Part shown: one piece after another, positions 17,771 to 26,165 of the stretch | How positions within the stretch are numbered: position 1 is the first letter of the stretch | Layout: every line of letters starts with the position of its first letter | Assembly (NCBI RefSeq): GCF_008017545.1 | Contig: NZ_VRTZ01000001.1 | Span: forward strand, 1,205,741-1,269,740 | Length of the DNA stretch: 64,000 nucleotides | Reading direction: 5' to 3' | Origin: Homoserinibacter sp. GY 40078 | GTDB lineage: Bacteria > Actinomycetota > Actinomycetes > Actinomycetales > Microbacteriaceae | Notes under the pieces: generated by a model | Told to the model about the DNA's origin: nothing | The model's input: only the letters and a program-made list of their open reading frames with translations | The model's database searches: none | Program-made: the position numbers and the translations under genes

Positions 17771-19299
17771 CCCTGCGCAACGACCTCCACCCCGACGCAC
17801 CCATCGAGCGCTGGGGGGTCGCCGAGCTCGAACTCGACGGCCCGGACGGCACCGAGCCGACCACGCGGGCGCACCTCAGCGCCGTGTTCGAGAGCGGTGC
17901 GACCCGGATCGAGGTCCCGGGGTTCTGGGATGGCGCGAACCGGTATGCCGTCCGCTTCTCACCGCCCGAGGCGGGCACCTGGAGCTACCGCACCGCGAGC
18001 GATGCGGCCGAACTCGACGGCATCGCGGGGGTGTTCGACGCGGTGGGGCCCTCGGCCGACAATCACGGCCCGGTGCAGGTGGCCGCGATGTACCACTTCG
18101 CCCACGCCGACGGCACCCCGTATCGCCCGGTCGGCGCCACCGTCTACAACTGGATCCACCAGCCCGACGCGCTCGTGGCGCAGACGCTCGACGCGGTAGC
18201 CGACGCGGGCTTCGACAAGCTCCGCTTCCTGGTGTTCCCGCAGGGCGGGGCGCACGTCGAATACGTGCCACCACGCTTCCCGTTCGCCCGGCGCGATGAC
18301 GGCAGCTGGGATGTCGAGCGCCCCGATCCGGAGTTCTTCCGCGCCGTAGAGTCGGCCGTGCGCGGTCTTCTCGAACGCGGCATCGAGGCCGACGTGATCC
18401 TGTATCACCCCTACGACGGCGGGCAGTTCGGCCTCGACCGGTTGAGTGAGGACGAGGACGCGGTCTACCTCGACCACCTGGTCGCGCGCCTCGCCGCCTA
18501 CCGGAACGTCTGGTGGTCGCTCGCGAACGAGTACGACCAGCTCGAGCGTCCCGAAGAACGCTGGGATCGCGTGTTCCAGCAGCTTGTGCGCATCGACCCG
18601 TACGGACGCCTGCGGTCGATCCACAACTGGATCCGCCTCTACGACTACAACAAGCCCTGGGTCACCCACGCCTCCATCCAGAACGGATGGGCGGTCGCGG
18701 AGCGGGGGCGCGCGCTCATCTACCGCGACGCCTACCGCAAGCCGATCATGCTCGACGAGATCCAGTACGAGGGCAACACCGCCGAGCGCTGGGGTGACCT
18801 CACCGCTCGTCAGCTCGTGCATCGGTTCTGGCTCGCCACGTGCGACGGCACGTACGCCTCGCACGGCGAGAGCTTCCTCGACGAGAACGGATCGCTGCAC
18901 ATCGTGGTCGGCGGCGCGTTCCGCGGCGAGAGCCCCGGCCGGCTGGGGTTCCTGCGTCGCATCCTCGACGAGGTCGACGGCGCGGGTCTCGACCCGATCG
19001 ACAAGTGGTGGGATGAGACCTCGACGGTCGGCATCCCGCGGCGGCACTACCTGCGCTACCTCGGCACCTCGGCCCCCGCATCGTGGGATGCGGAACTGCC
19101 GCAGGGCGTCGTGGGGGAGCGCCTCGAGGTGGGCGACCGGTTCGCGGTCGACGTCATCGACACCTGGAACATGACGGTCGCCGAGAACGTCGCCGAGTTC
19201 GCGCTCGCCGAGGTGCACCGCAACTTCGCGACGGCTCCCGTTACGGTGCCGCTGCCCGAGGGCGAGGCGATCGCCCTGCGCATCCGCCGCATCGGCTGA
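17767..19299 (+). CDS. DUF5060-type glycoside-hydrolase-like protein
   Basis: Protein of 510 residues starting at GTG 17767 in a four-base overlap. An N-terminal beta domain of the DUF5060 type (about 10-95: VEVPGFWDGANRYAVRFSPPEAGTWSYRT-like pattern) is followed by a clan GH-A-like TIM barrel (YRPVGATVYNWIH). Candidate catalytic glutamates are in WWSLANEYDQ (acid/base) and IMLDEIQYEGN (nucleophile). The C-terminal part resembles DUF5605. There is no signal peptide, so substrate must be imported. The substrate is unknown; the layout recalls DUF4038/GH140-type apiosidases, and the neighbourhood makes a beta-apiosyl or rhamnosyl bond worth testing. Confidence 0.82.
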   Translation: MTLRNDLHPDAPIERWGVAELELDGPDGTEPTTRAHLSAVFESGATRIEVPGFWDGANRYAVRFSPPEAGTWSYRTASDAAELDGIAGVFDAVGPSADNHGPVQVAAMYHFAHADGTPYRPVGATVYNWIHQPDALVAQTLDAVADAGFDKLRFLVFPQGGAHVEYVPPRFPFARRDDGSWDVERPDPEFFRAVESAVRGLLERGIEADVILYHPYDGGQFGLDRLSEDEDAVYLDHLVARLAAYRNVWWSLANEYDQLERPEERWDRVFQQLVRIDPYGRLRSIHNWIRLYDYNKPWVTHASIQNGWAVAERGRALIYRDAYRKPIMLDEIQYEGNTAERWGDLTARQLVHRFWLATCDGTYASHGESFLDENGSLHIVVGGAFRGESPGRLGFLRRILDEVDGAGLDPIDKWWDETSTVGIPRRHYLRYLGTSAPASWDAELPQGVVGERLEVGDRFAVDVIDTWNMTVAENVAEFALAEVHRNFATAPVTVPLPEGEAIALRIRRIG

Positions 19300-19357
19300 C
19301 ACGCAGATCCGGCGTACCGGGCGCCCGCTCAGTGGTGCCCGGCACGCCGGCAGCGAA

Positions 19358-20269
19358 TCACCCCTTGACCGCGCCCGCCGCGAGGCCTTGCATGATCCGC
19401 TGGTTGAGGAAGAGGTAGAGCGCGAGGATGCCGCCGACCGTGATGCAGATCGCCGCGAACAGCGGACCGTAGTCGAGCTGGCCGTACTCCCCGCTGAAGT
19501 TGAGCAGACCCGCCTGCACCGTGTTGAGGTCGCGGCGGTTGGCGAAGGTGATCGCGAAGAGCAGGTCGTTCCAGATGAGGAAGAACTGCACGAGCGCCAC
19601 CGTGAACACGGCGTTGCGCACCATCGGGAACCCGATCGAGAAGAAGGAGCGCAGGATCGACGCTCCGTCGATCGTCGACGCCTCGAAGATCTCGCGCGGG
19701 ATGGCGCGGAAGTAGGTCGCCATCATGAAGATCGTCAATGGCAATCCGTGCCCGACGTAGGTGATGATGAGCGGCCAGAGCGTGCCCGTGAGGTGCAGGT
19801 TGAAGTAGATCGTGAAGAGCGGCAGCAGGATCATCTGCCCCGGCACCATGATGCCGGCGAGGATCGCGAGCAGCACCGTGCCGCGGCCCTTCCAGACCAT
19901 GATCTCGAGCGCGAAGCCGGCGGCGACGCCGAGCACGATGATGAGCGCGAGCGACGGGACCGTGGCGAGGAGGCTGTTGCGCACGGTGGTCGCGAGGTTG
20001 CCCTGCTCCCACGCGGATGCGTAGTTCTCCCACTTCCACTCCTGCGGCAGCCACCACGAGGGGGCGCTGATGAACTCCTGGCTCGACTTCAGCGAGTTCA
20101 TGAACATCCAGAACAGCGGGTAGATCTCGATGACCAGGATGACGACGATCGCCAGAGCCACGGGGATGCGGCCGAGGTAGTAGCGGGTGCTCCGGCGTCG
20201 GCGGAGCTGCGGACGCGGGGCGGGGGCGGGTGCCTGCGTTGAGACGTTTTCTGCGATGAGCGCGGTCAT
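19358..20269 (-). CDS. CUT1 sugar ABC transporter permease (MalG/LacG type)
   Basis: Membrane permease of 303 residues with six hydrophobic segments and the MalG-type coupling (EAA) loop EIFEASTIDGASILRSFFSIGFPMVRN. It is the last gene of the three-gene unit binding protein-permease-permease and lies 10 bases after the other permease. No ATPase gene accompanies it, as is common for CUT1 systems energised by a shared MsmK/UgpC-type ATPase encoded elsewhere. Confidence 0.92.
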   Translation of the reverse strand: MTALIAENVSTQAPAPAPRPQLRRRRSTRYYLGRIPVALAIVVILVIEIYPLFWMFMNSLKSSQEFISAPSWWLPQEWKWENYASAWEQGNLATTVRNSLLATVPSLALIIVLGVAAGFALEIMVWKGRGTVLLAILAGIMVPGQMILLPLFTIYFNLHLTGTLWPLIITYVGHGLPLTIFMMATYFRAIPREIFEASTIDGASILRSFFSIGFPMVRNAVFTVALVQFFLIWNDLLFAITFANRRDLNTVQAGLLNFSGEYGQLDYGPLFAAICITVGGILALYLFLNQRIMQGLAAGAVKG

Positions 20270-20279
20270 GGTCGATACC

Positions 20280-21164
20280 TCAGACGGTGTTGTCGCGTCG
20301 CGCGGAGCGGAAGATGAACAGGGTCACGAGGAAGCACATGATCGTGAGCAGCAGCGCGATCGTCGAGCCGTATCCGTAGTCGCTGAAGGCGAACGCGGTG
20401 CGCCACATGTACATCGTGAGCGGGGTGGTGCTGTTGCCCGGTCCGCCGCCGGTGAGGGCGAGCACCGAGTCGAACACCTTGATCGTGCCGTTGATCGAGA
20501 AGATCGTCGCCGCGAGAAGGATCGGCAGCGAGAGCGGCAGGATGATGTGCCGGAACAGCGACCAGTGCCGTGCGCCGTCGATGCGCGCCGACTCGATGAT
20601 GTCGTCGGGGATGTCGAGCAGGCCGGCGAACAGCAGTACGGCGTAGAAGCCGACGGACCGCCAGAGGTCCATGATGATGATCACGATGAACGCCGTGTCG
20701 GACTGGCCGAGCCAGTCGACGCTTCCGAGCCCGACGTTCACGAGCAACTCGTTGACGATGCCGTCGCGCGGGGCCGACTGGAAGATCTTCTGGTAGAGCA
20801 GTGCGATCGCGACGGTCGGCACGACCACGGGGAAGAAGACGAGCGTGCGGATGAGCGCCGAGGTGAAGCGGCGCAGCACGAAGATGTAGAAGAGCGACAG
20901 GGCGTAGCCGACGGCCACCTGCCCGATCGTCATGATGAGGGCGTACTTGATGGTGAAGCCGAGGGCGGCGCCGATGTCGGGGTCCGAGAAGAGCCGGACG
21001 AAGTTGTCGATCCCGGCGAATCGGAACCCCTCGAGCGGGTTGCCTTTGACGAATGTGTAGCCGAACGACCAGAACACCGGCACGACCATCACGAGCGTGT
21101 ACACGGCGAGGGCCGGGCCGAGGAGGATCGCGATCGCGCGACGGTCTCCGAGGACGGACTTCAT
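20280..21164 (-). CDS. CUT1 sugar ABC transporter permease (MalF/LacF type)
   Basis: Membrane permease of 294 residues with about six hydrophobic segments and the coupling loop ESARIDGARHWSLFRHIILPLSLP, then SINGTIKVFDSVLALTGGGPG typical of oligosaccharide importers. It partners the permease at 19358 and the lipoprotein at 21255. The co-regulated cytoplasmic GH78 and (alpha/alpha)6 glycosidases imply import of intact rhamnose-containing oligosaccharides. Confidence 0.92.
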   Translation of the reverse strand: MKSVLGDRRAIAILLGPALAVYTLVMVVPVFWSFGYTFVKGNPLEGFRFAGIDNFVRLFSDPDIGAALGFTIKYALIMTIGQVAVGYALSLFYIFVLRRFTSALIRTLVFFPVVVPTVAIALLYQKIFQSAPRDGIVNELLVNVGLGSVDWLGQSDTAFIVIIIMDLWRSVGFYAVLLFAGLLDIPDDIIESARIDGARHWSLFRHIILPLSLPILLAATIFSINGTIKVFDSVLALTGGGPGNSTTPLTMYMWRTAFAFSDYGYGSTIALLLTIMCFLVTLFIFRSARRDNTV

Positions 21165-21254
21165 GAGCGGGCTTTCTGACGGGGGTGGCGGGTGGCGGGT
21201 GGTGGCGGGGAGCCGAAGCGACTCCCCGCCACCCGTGAATCTATGCGGACGGGA

Positions 21255-22580
21255 TCAGCCCGCGTCGAGGTCGGTCTGCAGAAGCTGCATGAACTCCTCG
21301 GGGCTCATCTGCCCGGTGACGAGCAGCGGAACGTTCTTCGACGAGTCCTGACCGGCCTTGGCGTTGAACAGCGCCTCGAACCACAGGACGCTCTGCGTGC
21401 TCGATGCGATGCGCTCGTGCACGTCCTGCGTCAGCTGCGGCTGCTCGGCCCAGACCTCGTCCGAGACCTTGAAGCCCGAGATGGTGTTCTGGTCCACGAG
21501 CGACATCTCACCGAAGTTCTCGGTGATGCACTTGGTCCACGCCTGCACCTTGGGTCCGAAGGTCGCCGAGCCGAAGGTCGACGGGAGTCCGACGTTCGAG
21601 GGGTACTGCGAGATGTCACCCGCGCCGCCCTCGACACCCGGGAACGGCATGAAGCCGACGTTCTCGACGCCGATCTTGTTCGCCTCCGGGTTGTTGACGG
21701 CCGTCAGCGCCCACGTGCCCATGTAGAACATGGCCGCGTTGCCGTTGAGGAACTCGTTCTGCGCGCCGTCGTAGTCGAGCGAGGCGATGTTGTCGTTGAG
21801 GTAGCCCGACGCGCCGAGGTCGGCGATCGCCTGAGCGGCCTCGACGTAGCCCTCGTCGGTCAGCTTCGCCTCGCCGTCGGCCACCTTCTGCAGCGCGTCC
21901 GGTCCGAGCGAGCGGAAGATGTATCCGCTGAGCAGTCGCGTGATCGGCCAGCCCTGCTCACCGGAGGCGGTCAGCGGGATGATGCCGTTCTCCTTGAACG
22001 TGGCGGACGCCGCGAGCAGCTCGTCCCAGGTCTGGGGCTCCTCGATGCCGTACTCCGCGAAGAGCGCCTTGTTGTAGAAGATGCCCTCGATGTTGTACTG
22101 GAACGGCAGGAAGCTGAACGCGCCGCCGTAGAGCTGCTTGATGGTCGAGATCGCGGCCGGCTCGATCTGGTCGAGCACACCGAGCTCGTCGAGCGCCTCG
22201 TCGAAGTCGACGAGCTTGCCGGCGTTCCAGAGCTTCGCGCCCTCGGCGGGGGTTCCACCGGCGGCGAACATGGCCGGCAGGGCGTCCTGGCCGACGAGCA
22301 GCTGGATCTGGCCGTCGAGGTCCGCCTGCGGGATCGAGTTGATCTCGAGCGGGAGGTCCTCGTTCTCGGCCGAGCAGACGCCGGTCGACATGTCCTCGAG
22401 CACGGGCGGGATGTTGCCGTTCTCGACGTTGACGAGGTATTCGAGCTTCTCCGGGTCGGTGCCCTCCGCGGGCGGCTCCGTCGGGCCGGCCGCACACGCG
22501 GCGAGCAGCAGCGCCGACGTCGCGGTCGCGGCGAGGGCGAGGGAGCGACGCCCGAGGCGTCGCTGACGTGCTGTGGTCAC
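21255..22580 (-). CDS. CUT1 ABC transporter substrate-binding lipoprotein
   Basis: Extracytoplasmic oligosaccharide-binding lipoprotein of about 441 residues (SBP family 1). GTG 22580 is chosen because AAGGAGGAA directly precedes it; a longer in-frame start at 22622 lies in the operator. The signal peptide has a hydrophobic core and lipobox LLLAAC. The mature protein shows binding-protein-family features (YNIEGIFYNKALFAEYGIEEPQTWDEL; AMFYMGTWAL). It is the first gene of its operon, driven by a strong promoter with a LacI-type operator. Confidence 0.92.
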   Translation of the reverse strand: MTTARQRRLGRRSLALAATATSALLLAACAAGPTEPPAEGTDPEKLEYLVNVENGNIPPVLEDMSTGVCSAENEDLPLEINSIPQADLDGQIQLLVGQDALPAMFAAGGTPAEGAKLWNAGKLVDFDEALDELGVLDQIEPAAISTIKQLYGGAFSFLPFQYNIEGIFYNKALFAEYGIEEPQTWDELLAASATFKENGIIPLTASGEQGWPITRLLSGYIFRSLGPDALQKVADGEAKLTDEGYVEAAQAIADLGASGYLNDNIASLDYDGAQNEFLNGNAAMFYMGTWALTAVNNPEANKIGVENVGFMPFPGVEGGAGDISQYPSNVGLPSTFGSATFGPKVQAWTKCITENFGEMSLVDQNTISGFKVSDEVWAEQPQLTQDVHERIASSTQSVLWFEALFNAKAGQDSSKNVPLLVTGQMSPEEFMQLLQTDLDAG

Positions 22581-22608
22581 ATTTCCTCCTTGAAGTGCGA
22601 CGCCCCAA

Positions 22609-22622
22609 TTGAGACGTTTCAA
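22609..22622. promoter_or_regulatory. LacI-type operator, TTGAGACGTTTCAA
   Basis: A 13-of-14 match to the TTGAAACGTTTCAA palindrome, located immediately downstream of the -10 hexamer of the binding-protein promoter and about 29 bases before the GTG start. Confidence 0.72.
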
Positions 22623-22627
22623 TGGGG

Positions 22628-22656
22628 ATGCTAACTTCGCTTCCCGGGGGTGTCAA
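22628..22656 (-). promoter_or_regulatory. Promoter of the CUT1 transporter operon
   Basis: On the minus strand: TTGACA (22656-22651), exactly 17 bases, then TAGCAT (22633-22628). The operator starts 6 bases further on and covers the expected transcription start, a classical repression layout. Confidence 0.78.
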
Positions 22657-22878
22657 GACGCATGCGGCCCGAGAAAGCGGTTGTCACGCGGTGTCACCCC
22701 CGATGCGACGGCGCGTCGACGCCGACTGCACTGAAACGTCACAAGCCGACGATGACTGAGAATCCACCGTGTTCCAGGCTAACGTGACGCATGAGGGGCG
22801 ACTGACGCGAGATCGCACGGGCTCGGCGGAGATCCACGCGCCCTGCCCGCGTGTGCTCGCCCATGTGCGAGGTACACT
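22657..22878. other. Divergent intergenic region with a weak auxiliary operator
   Basis: The gap between the transporter operon and the SDR gene is 335 bases, and this is its middle part. It holds no convincing gene. At 22731-22744, CTGAAACGTCACAA matches the locus operator at 11 of 14 positions, about 122 bases from the transporter operator and 148 from the SDR operator, distances compatible with DNA looping. TACACT at 22873-22878 is a good -10 for the SDR gene. Nothing else is recognisable. Confidence 0.5.
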
Positions 22879-22892
22879 TTGAAACGTTTCGA
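22879..22892. promoter_or_regulatory. LacI-type operator, TTGAAACGTTTCGA
   Basis: The best match in the window to TTGAAACGTTTCAA (13 of 14). It directly abuts the TACACT -10 hexamer (22873-22878) of the SDR-CMD operon and lies 24 bases before the SDR start. Confidence 0.74.
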
Positions 22893-22915
22893 TTGCGCAC
22901 TCGAAGGAGAGACGA

Positions 22916-23683
22916 ATGACCGGACCGACCTCTGACCGCCCGCTGCTCGGCAGCCGGGCCCTTGTGACGGGAGGAGCGGGAGCCCTCGGCAGCGTCATCG
23001 TCGATCGACTCGTAGGTGCCGGTGCAGACGTCGTCGTGGTCGACCTCGACGGCGAGCGCGCCGCGACACTCGCCGCATCCTTCGCCGACTCGGGCCGCGT
23101 GGTCGAATCGGTCGCGGTCGACCTCACCGACTTCGACGCCGTGCAGGAGGCGCTCGGCGCCGTGCAGACCGAGCGCGGCATCGACATCCTCGTGAACGCC
23201 GCGGGCGGTGGAGCGGTCGCCCCGTTCGCCGAGATGGATGCCGCGACCTGGCGCACCCAGATGGCGCGCAACCTCGACTCCGTCTTCCACGTGACCCGCG
23301 CGGTGCTGCCGGGCATGCTGGAGCGCGGCCACGGTCGCATCCTCAACATCGCCTCCATCGCGGCGATCTCGGGGGGACGGCTCGTGCGGAACGCGACCGC
23401 CTACGCCACCGCCAAGGCCGGCGTCGTGGGCCTCACGAAGTCGCTCGCGATCGAGGTCGCCGACCGCGGCGTCACGGTCAACGCGATCGCCCCCGGCGCG
23501 CAGGCGACCCCCGGTCGAGACCGCGACACTCCCGAGCAGCGCGCCGCGCTCCTCGACCAGATCCCGACCCGGCTGCTCGGCGACCCCGCGCACCTCGCCG
23601 ACGCGATCCTCTTCCTCGTCTCCCCGGCCGCGCGCAACGTGACCGGCGTCATCCTGCCGCTCGACGGCGGCCATTCCATCTGA
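22916..23683 (+). CDS. Short-chain dehydrogenase/reductase
   Basis: Classical NAD(P)-dependent SDR of 255 residues: TGGAGALG (18-25) binds the cofactor, D68/L70 follow, NAAGG at about 94-98, catalytic S147 with Y163 and K167 (YATAK). ATG 22916 is preceded by GAAGGAGAGA. It forms a two-gene unit with the CMD protein, under a LacI-type operator. A sugar or sugar-acid dehydrogenase is likely, for instance in a side oxidation of rhamnose or of a released sugar; the substrate cannot be read. Confidence 0.88.
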   Translation: MTGPTSDRPLLGSRALVTGGAGALGSVIVDRLVGAGADVVVVDLDGERAATLAASFADSGRVVESVAVDLTDFDAVQEALGAVQTERGIDILVNAAGGGAVAPFAEMDAATWRTQMARNLDSVFHVTRAVLPGMLERGHGRILNIASIAAISGGRLVRNATAYATAKAGVVGLTKSLAIEVADRGVTVNAIAPGAQATPGRDRDTPEQRAALLDQIPTRLLGDPAHLADAILFLVSPAARNVTGVILPLDGGHSI

Positions 23684-23694
23684 GAGGAGCTGCC

Positions 23695-24102
23695 ATGTCG
23701 GAACGTCTCGACCACGGCAAGCACTGGTTCGACGAGGTCTACGGGCCGTCGGCATCCGAGGGGCTCGTCGCGATGCAGCGCGGGCGTGCGCAGGATCTCG
23801 CGCGCCTCGGCATCGAGTTCAACTTCGGCGACATCTACTCGCGCCCCGGGCTCACCATCGCCCAGCGCGAGCTGTTGACGCTCGCCTCGCTCGTGACCAT
23901 CGGCGGGCTCGAGCCGCAGCTGCGCGGTCACACGAAGGGCGCGATCCGCGCCGGATGCACGGCCGAGGAGATCCTCGAGGCCGTGATCCACGTTGTGCAG
24001 TATGCGGGTTTCCCGAAGGCGCTCAACGCGATCAAGGTCGTCACCGACCAGCTCGTCGAGCTCGGCGTCGAGCTGCCCGAGCCCCTCGGCCCGAGCGACT
24101 GA
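23695..24102 (+). CDS. Carboxymuconolactone-decarboxylase-family protein
   Basis: All-helical protein of 135 residues of the CMD/AhpD-like family. The core reads RELLTLASLVTIGG and AGCTAEEILEAVIHVVQYAGFP, with the conserved Cys, Glu and His. GAGAGGAGC precedes the start. The last codons run into an 8-base tandem repeat (24098-24137). Paired with an SDR and facing an SMP-30 lactonase gene, it may process a lactone or a reactive carbonyl intermediate; true carboxymuconolactone decarboxylation is unlikely in this context. Confidence 0.86.
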   Translation: MSERLDHGKHWFDEVYGPSASEGLVAMQRGRAQDLARLGIEFNFGDIYSRPGLTIAQRELLTLASLVTIGGLEPQLRGHTKGAIRAGCTAEEILEAVIHVVQYAGFPKALNAIKVVTDQLVELGVELPEPLGPSD

Positions 24103-24137
24103 GGGACCGAGGGACTGAGGGACTGAGGGACTGAGCG
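24098..24137. repeat. Five-unit 8-base tandem repeat (ACTGAGGG)
   Basis: ACTGAGGG, ACCGAGGG, ACTGAGGG, ACTGAGGG, ACTGAGCG follow one another without spacing. The first unit contains the TGA stop of the CMD gene. The rest occupies the gap between that gene and the convergent lactonase gene. Such repeats mutate by slippage; variation here could change the C-terminus of the CMD protein. Confidence 0.85.
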
Positions 24138-24149
24138 ACCGGCTGCGGC

Positions 24150-25037
24150 TCAGCCGCGGAACGCGGGGCGAGGCGCCTGCCGGGTCGTCGTGCGCACCCG
24201 GTAGAGGCTCGTGGTCGCCGTGATGTAGAGGTCGCGGCCGTCCTCGCCACCGAATGCGACGTTCGAGACGGTCTCGGGCACCGGCACGTGCTCGAGCAGC
24301 TCGCCGCCGGGGGAGTAGACGTAGACCCCGTCGCCCGCGGAGGTCCAGATGCGCCCCTCCTCGTCGACGCGGAACCCGTCGGACGCCCCCACCGGCACGA
24401 CCGCGAACCGCCTGCCTCCCGTGCACGCCCATCCGTCCACGTCGTAGGCGCGGATCTCGCGCGGCGCATCCGCCCAGAGGAACCCGGTGTCGGCGACGTA
24501 CAGCACGCTCTCGTCGGGCGAGAACGCGAGCCCGTTCGGGTGGACCATGTCGGTGATCACGGGCTCCGCCTCGCCCGTCGCGGGGTCGATCCGGAACACG
24601 TAGCACGCGCCGTACTCCTGCTCGCCCGGGTGCCCCTCGCGTCCGCTCTCGTGGATGCCGTAGGGCGGGTCGGTGAACCAGACCGCCCCGTCGGATGCGA
24701 CGACCACGTCGTTCGGCGAGTTGAACCGCCCGCCCGCCCAGCGGTCCGCGAGACCCACGAGGCGGCCATCCGCTTCCTCGCGCTCCACGCGCCGGCGGCC
24801 GTGCGAGCACTGCACGACGCGCCCGTCCGCGTCGACGGTCCGTCCGTTCGCGTACTCGGCGTCCGCGTCGTGCATGTGCACCTCACCGCTCGCGGCGTCG
24901 TACTCGAGCACCTCGGATGCGGGGATGCTGCTGAACCGCAGCCGCCCCGTCGCGGCGATCCATGCGGGCCCCTCCACCCACTCGTATCCGGTGGTCAGAA
25001 GCTGGAGGCGGGAGTCGTCGGCGATGAGCGAAGCCAT
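24150..25037 (-). CDS. SMP-30/gluconolactonase-family lactonase
   Basis: Six-bladed beta-propeller metal-dependent lactonase of 295 residues. The expected metal-ligand regions are visible: WVEGPAW (Glu), GGRFNSPNDVVV (Asn), HPNGLAFSPDE (Asn) and SDGFRVDEEGRIWTS (Asp). It would hydrolyse an aldonolactone to an aldonate. It is divergent from the LacI regulator at 25134 across an operator. Together with the SDR it could form an oxidise-and-open pair for L-rhamnose, apiose or another released sugar (inference). Confidence 0.88.
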   Translation of the reverse strand: MASLIADDSRLQLLTTGYEWVEGPAWIAATGRLRFSSIPASEVLEYDAASGEVHMHDADAEYANGRTVDADGRVVQCSHGRRRVEREEADGRLVGLADRWAGGRFNSPNDVVVASDGAVWFTDPPYGIHESGREGHPGEQEYGACYVFRIDPATGEAEPVITDMVHPNGLAFSPDESVLYVADTGFLWADAPREIRAYDVDGWACTGGRRFAVVPVGASDGFRVDEEGRIWTSAGDGVYVYSPGGELLEHVPVPETVSNVAFGGEDGRDLYITATTSLYRVRTTTRQAPRPAFRG

Positions 25038-25053
25038 CTCACCAGCATGGCAT

Positions 25054-25067
25054 TTGAAACGTTACGA
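25054..25067. promoter_or_regulatory. LacI-type operator, TTGAAACGTTACGA
   Basis: A 12-of-14 match to the locus operator. It sits between the divergent lactonase and LacI genes, 17 bases before the lactonase start, and is placed for joint control including autoregulation. Confidence 0.66.
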
Positions 25068-25133
25068 TCGAACGTCGCCCATCCGTGCGTGTCCGATATG
25101 GTCGTGCCGGGTCGCTCGACGGAGGAGGACACG

Positions 25134-26153
25134 ATGGCACGAGCCGGTATTCGCGAGGTCGCGGGTCTGGCGGGCGTCGCCGTCGGCACCGTCTCGCACT
25201 ACCTGAATCACCCCGACAAGGTCTCGGCCGAGAAGGCGGAGCGCATCCGCGCCGCGATCGAGACCCTCGGATTCGTGCCCAACAACGCCGGGCGCCAGCT
25301 GCGTCTCGGCACGAGCCGTGCGGTGGCGTACATCGCGCCGGACGTGTCGAACCCGTTCTTCGCCGAGATCGCCGAGGATGTCGAGCGGCGCGCCTCGGAG
25401 CAGGGACTCACGGTCTTCATCGCGAACTCGCATCGCAGCCGCGAGCGGGAGGACGCCTATCTGGCTCTGTTCGAGCAGCATCAGGTGCAAGGGCTGCTGG
25501 TCGCCTCGCACGAGCCCATCGAGGACCGCCTGGCGCGCAGCCGGCAGCGCGGCACCCCGTCGGTGCTCGTCGGCCAGGCTGGAGTCTCCGAGGAGCAGCC
25601 CTCGGTCTCGCTCGACGACGTGTCCGGCGGCCACCAGGCGGCAGCGCACCTGCTCGCGATCGGATGCCGCCGGATCGCATTCGTCGGTGGCCCGCTCGGC
25701 ATCAAGCAGATCGGCGACCGCCTGACCGGCGCGAGCGACGCGGTGCGTGAGGCGGGTACCGCGACCCTCGAGGTGGTGAACGCCACCGACCGCACCCTCC
25801 GCGGAGGTCGCGCCGCCGCGCAGGCGCTGCTCGAGCGCCCGCCCGAGCTGCGTCCCGAGGGCATCTTCGCCGCCAACGACCTGCTCGCTCTCGGCATGCT
25901 GCAGGTCTTCGTGGACGCAGGCGTGCGCGTGCCCGAAGAGCTCGCGATGGTGGGCTACGACGACATCGAGTTCGGCGAGGCCTCGCTGATCCCGCTCAGC
26001 TCGGTACGCGGTCGCCACGCCGACTTCGGCAGTGCCGCGCTCGATCTGCTCGTGGAGCTGATCCAGAACGGCGTCGTCGAGGACCCGCACCGCGTGTACG
26101 AGCCGACGCTCGTCGTCCGGCGCAGCTCCGAGGGGTTCGTGCCGCGCGGCTGA
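25134..26153 (+). CDS. LacI-family regulator, likely controller of the ACGT-core operators
   Basis: Repressor of 339 residues. The HTH is IREVAGLAGVAVGTVSHYLNHPDKVS and the hinge helix NNAGRQLRLG. The effector domain includes FVGGPLGIKQIGDRLTG, which is nearly repeated in the paralogous regulator at 32780. ATG 25134 is chosen for GGAGGAGGA a few bases upstream. It is central in the locus whose operators share the TGAAACGT core. The recognition helix differs from the paralogue at the residues after TVS (HYLN against NVLN), consistent with two related operator types. The inducer is presumably L-rhamnose, rhamnulose or a derivative. Confidence 0.92.
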   Translation: MARAGIREVAGLAGVAVGTVSHYLNHPDKVSAEKAERIRAAIETLGFVPNNAGRQLRLGTSRAVAYIAPDVSNPFFAEIAEDVERRASEQGLTVFIANSHRSREREDAYLALFEQHQVQGLLVASHEPIEDRLARSRQRGTPSVLVGQAGVSEEQPSVSLDDVSGGHQAAAHLLAIGCRRIAFVGGPLGIKQIGDRLTGASDAVREAGTATLEVVNATDRTLRGGRAAAQALLERPPELRPEGIFAANDLLALGMLQVFVDAGVRVPEELAMVGYDDIEFGEASLIPLSSVRGRHADFGSAALDLLVELIQNGVVEDPHRVYEPTLVVRRSSEGFVPRG

Positions 26154-26165
26154 GCCCGGAGCGGA

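Noticed and set aside
20236-20252. TTGAGACGTTTTC resembling a LacI-type operator
   Set aside because: It is inside the N-terminal coding region of the permease, has poor symmetry in the right half and no promoter nearby.
24098-24137. Tandem repeat considered as a CRISPR or terminator
   Set aside because: Units are 8 bases without spacers and without dyad symmetry; it is a simple slippage repeat.
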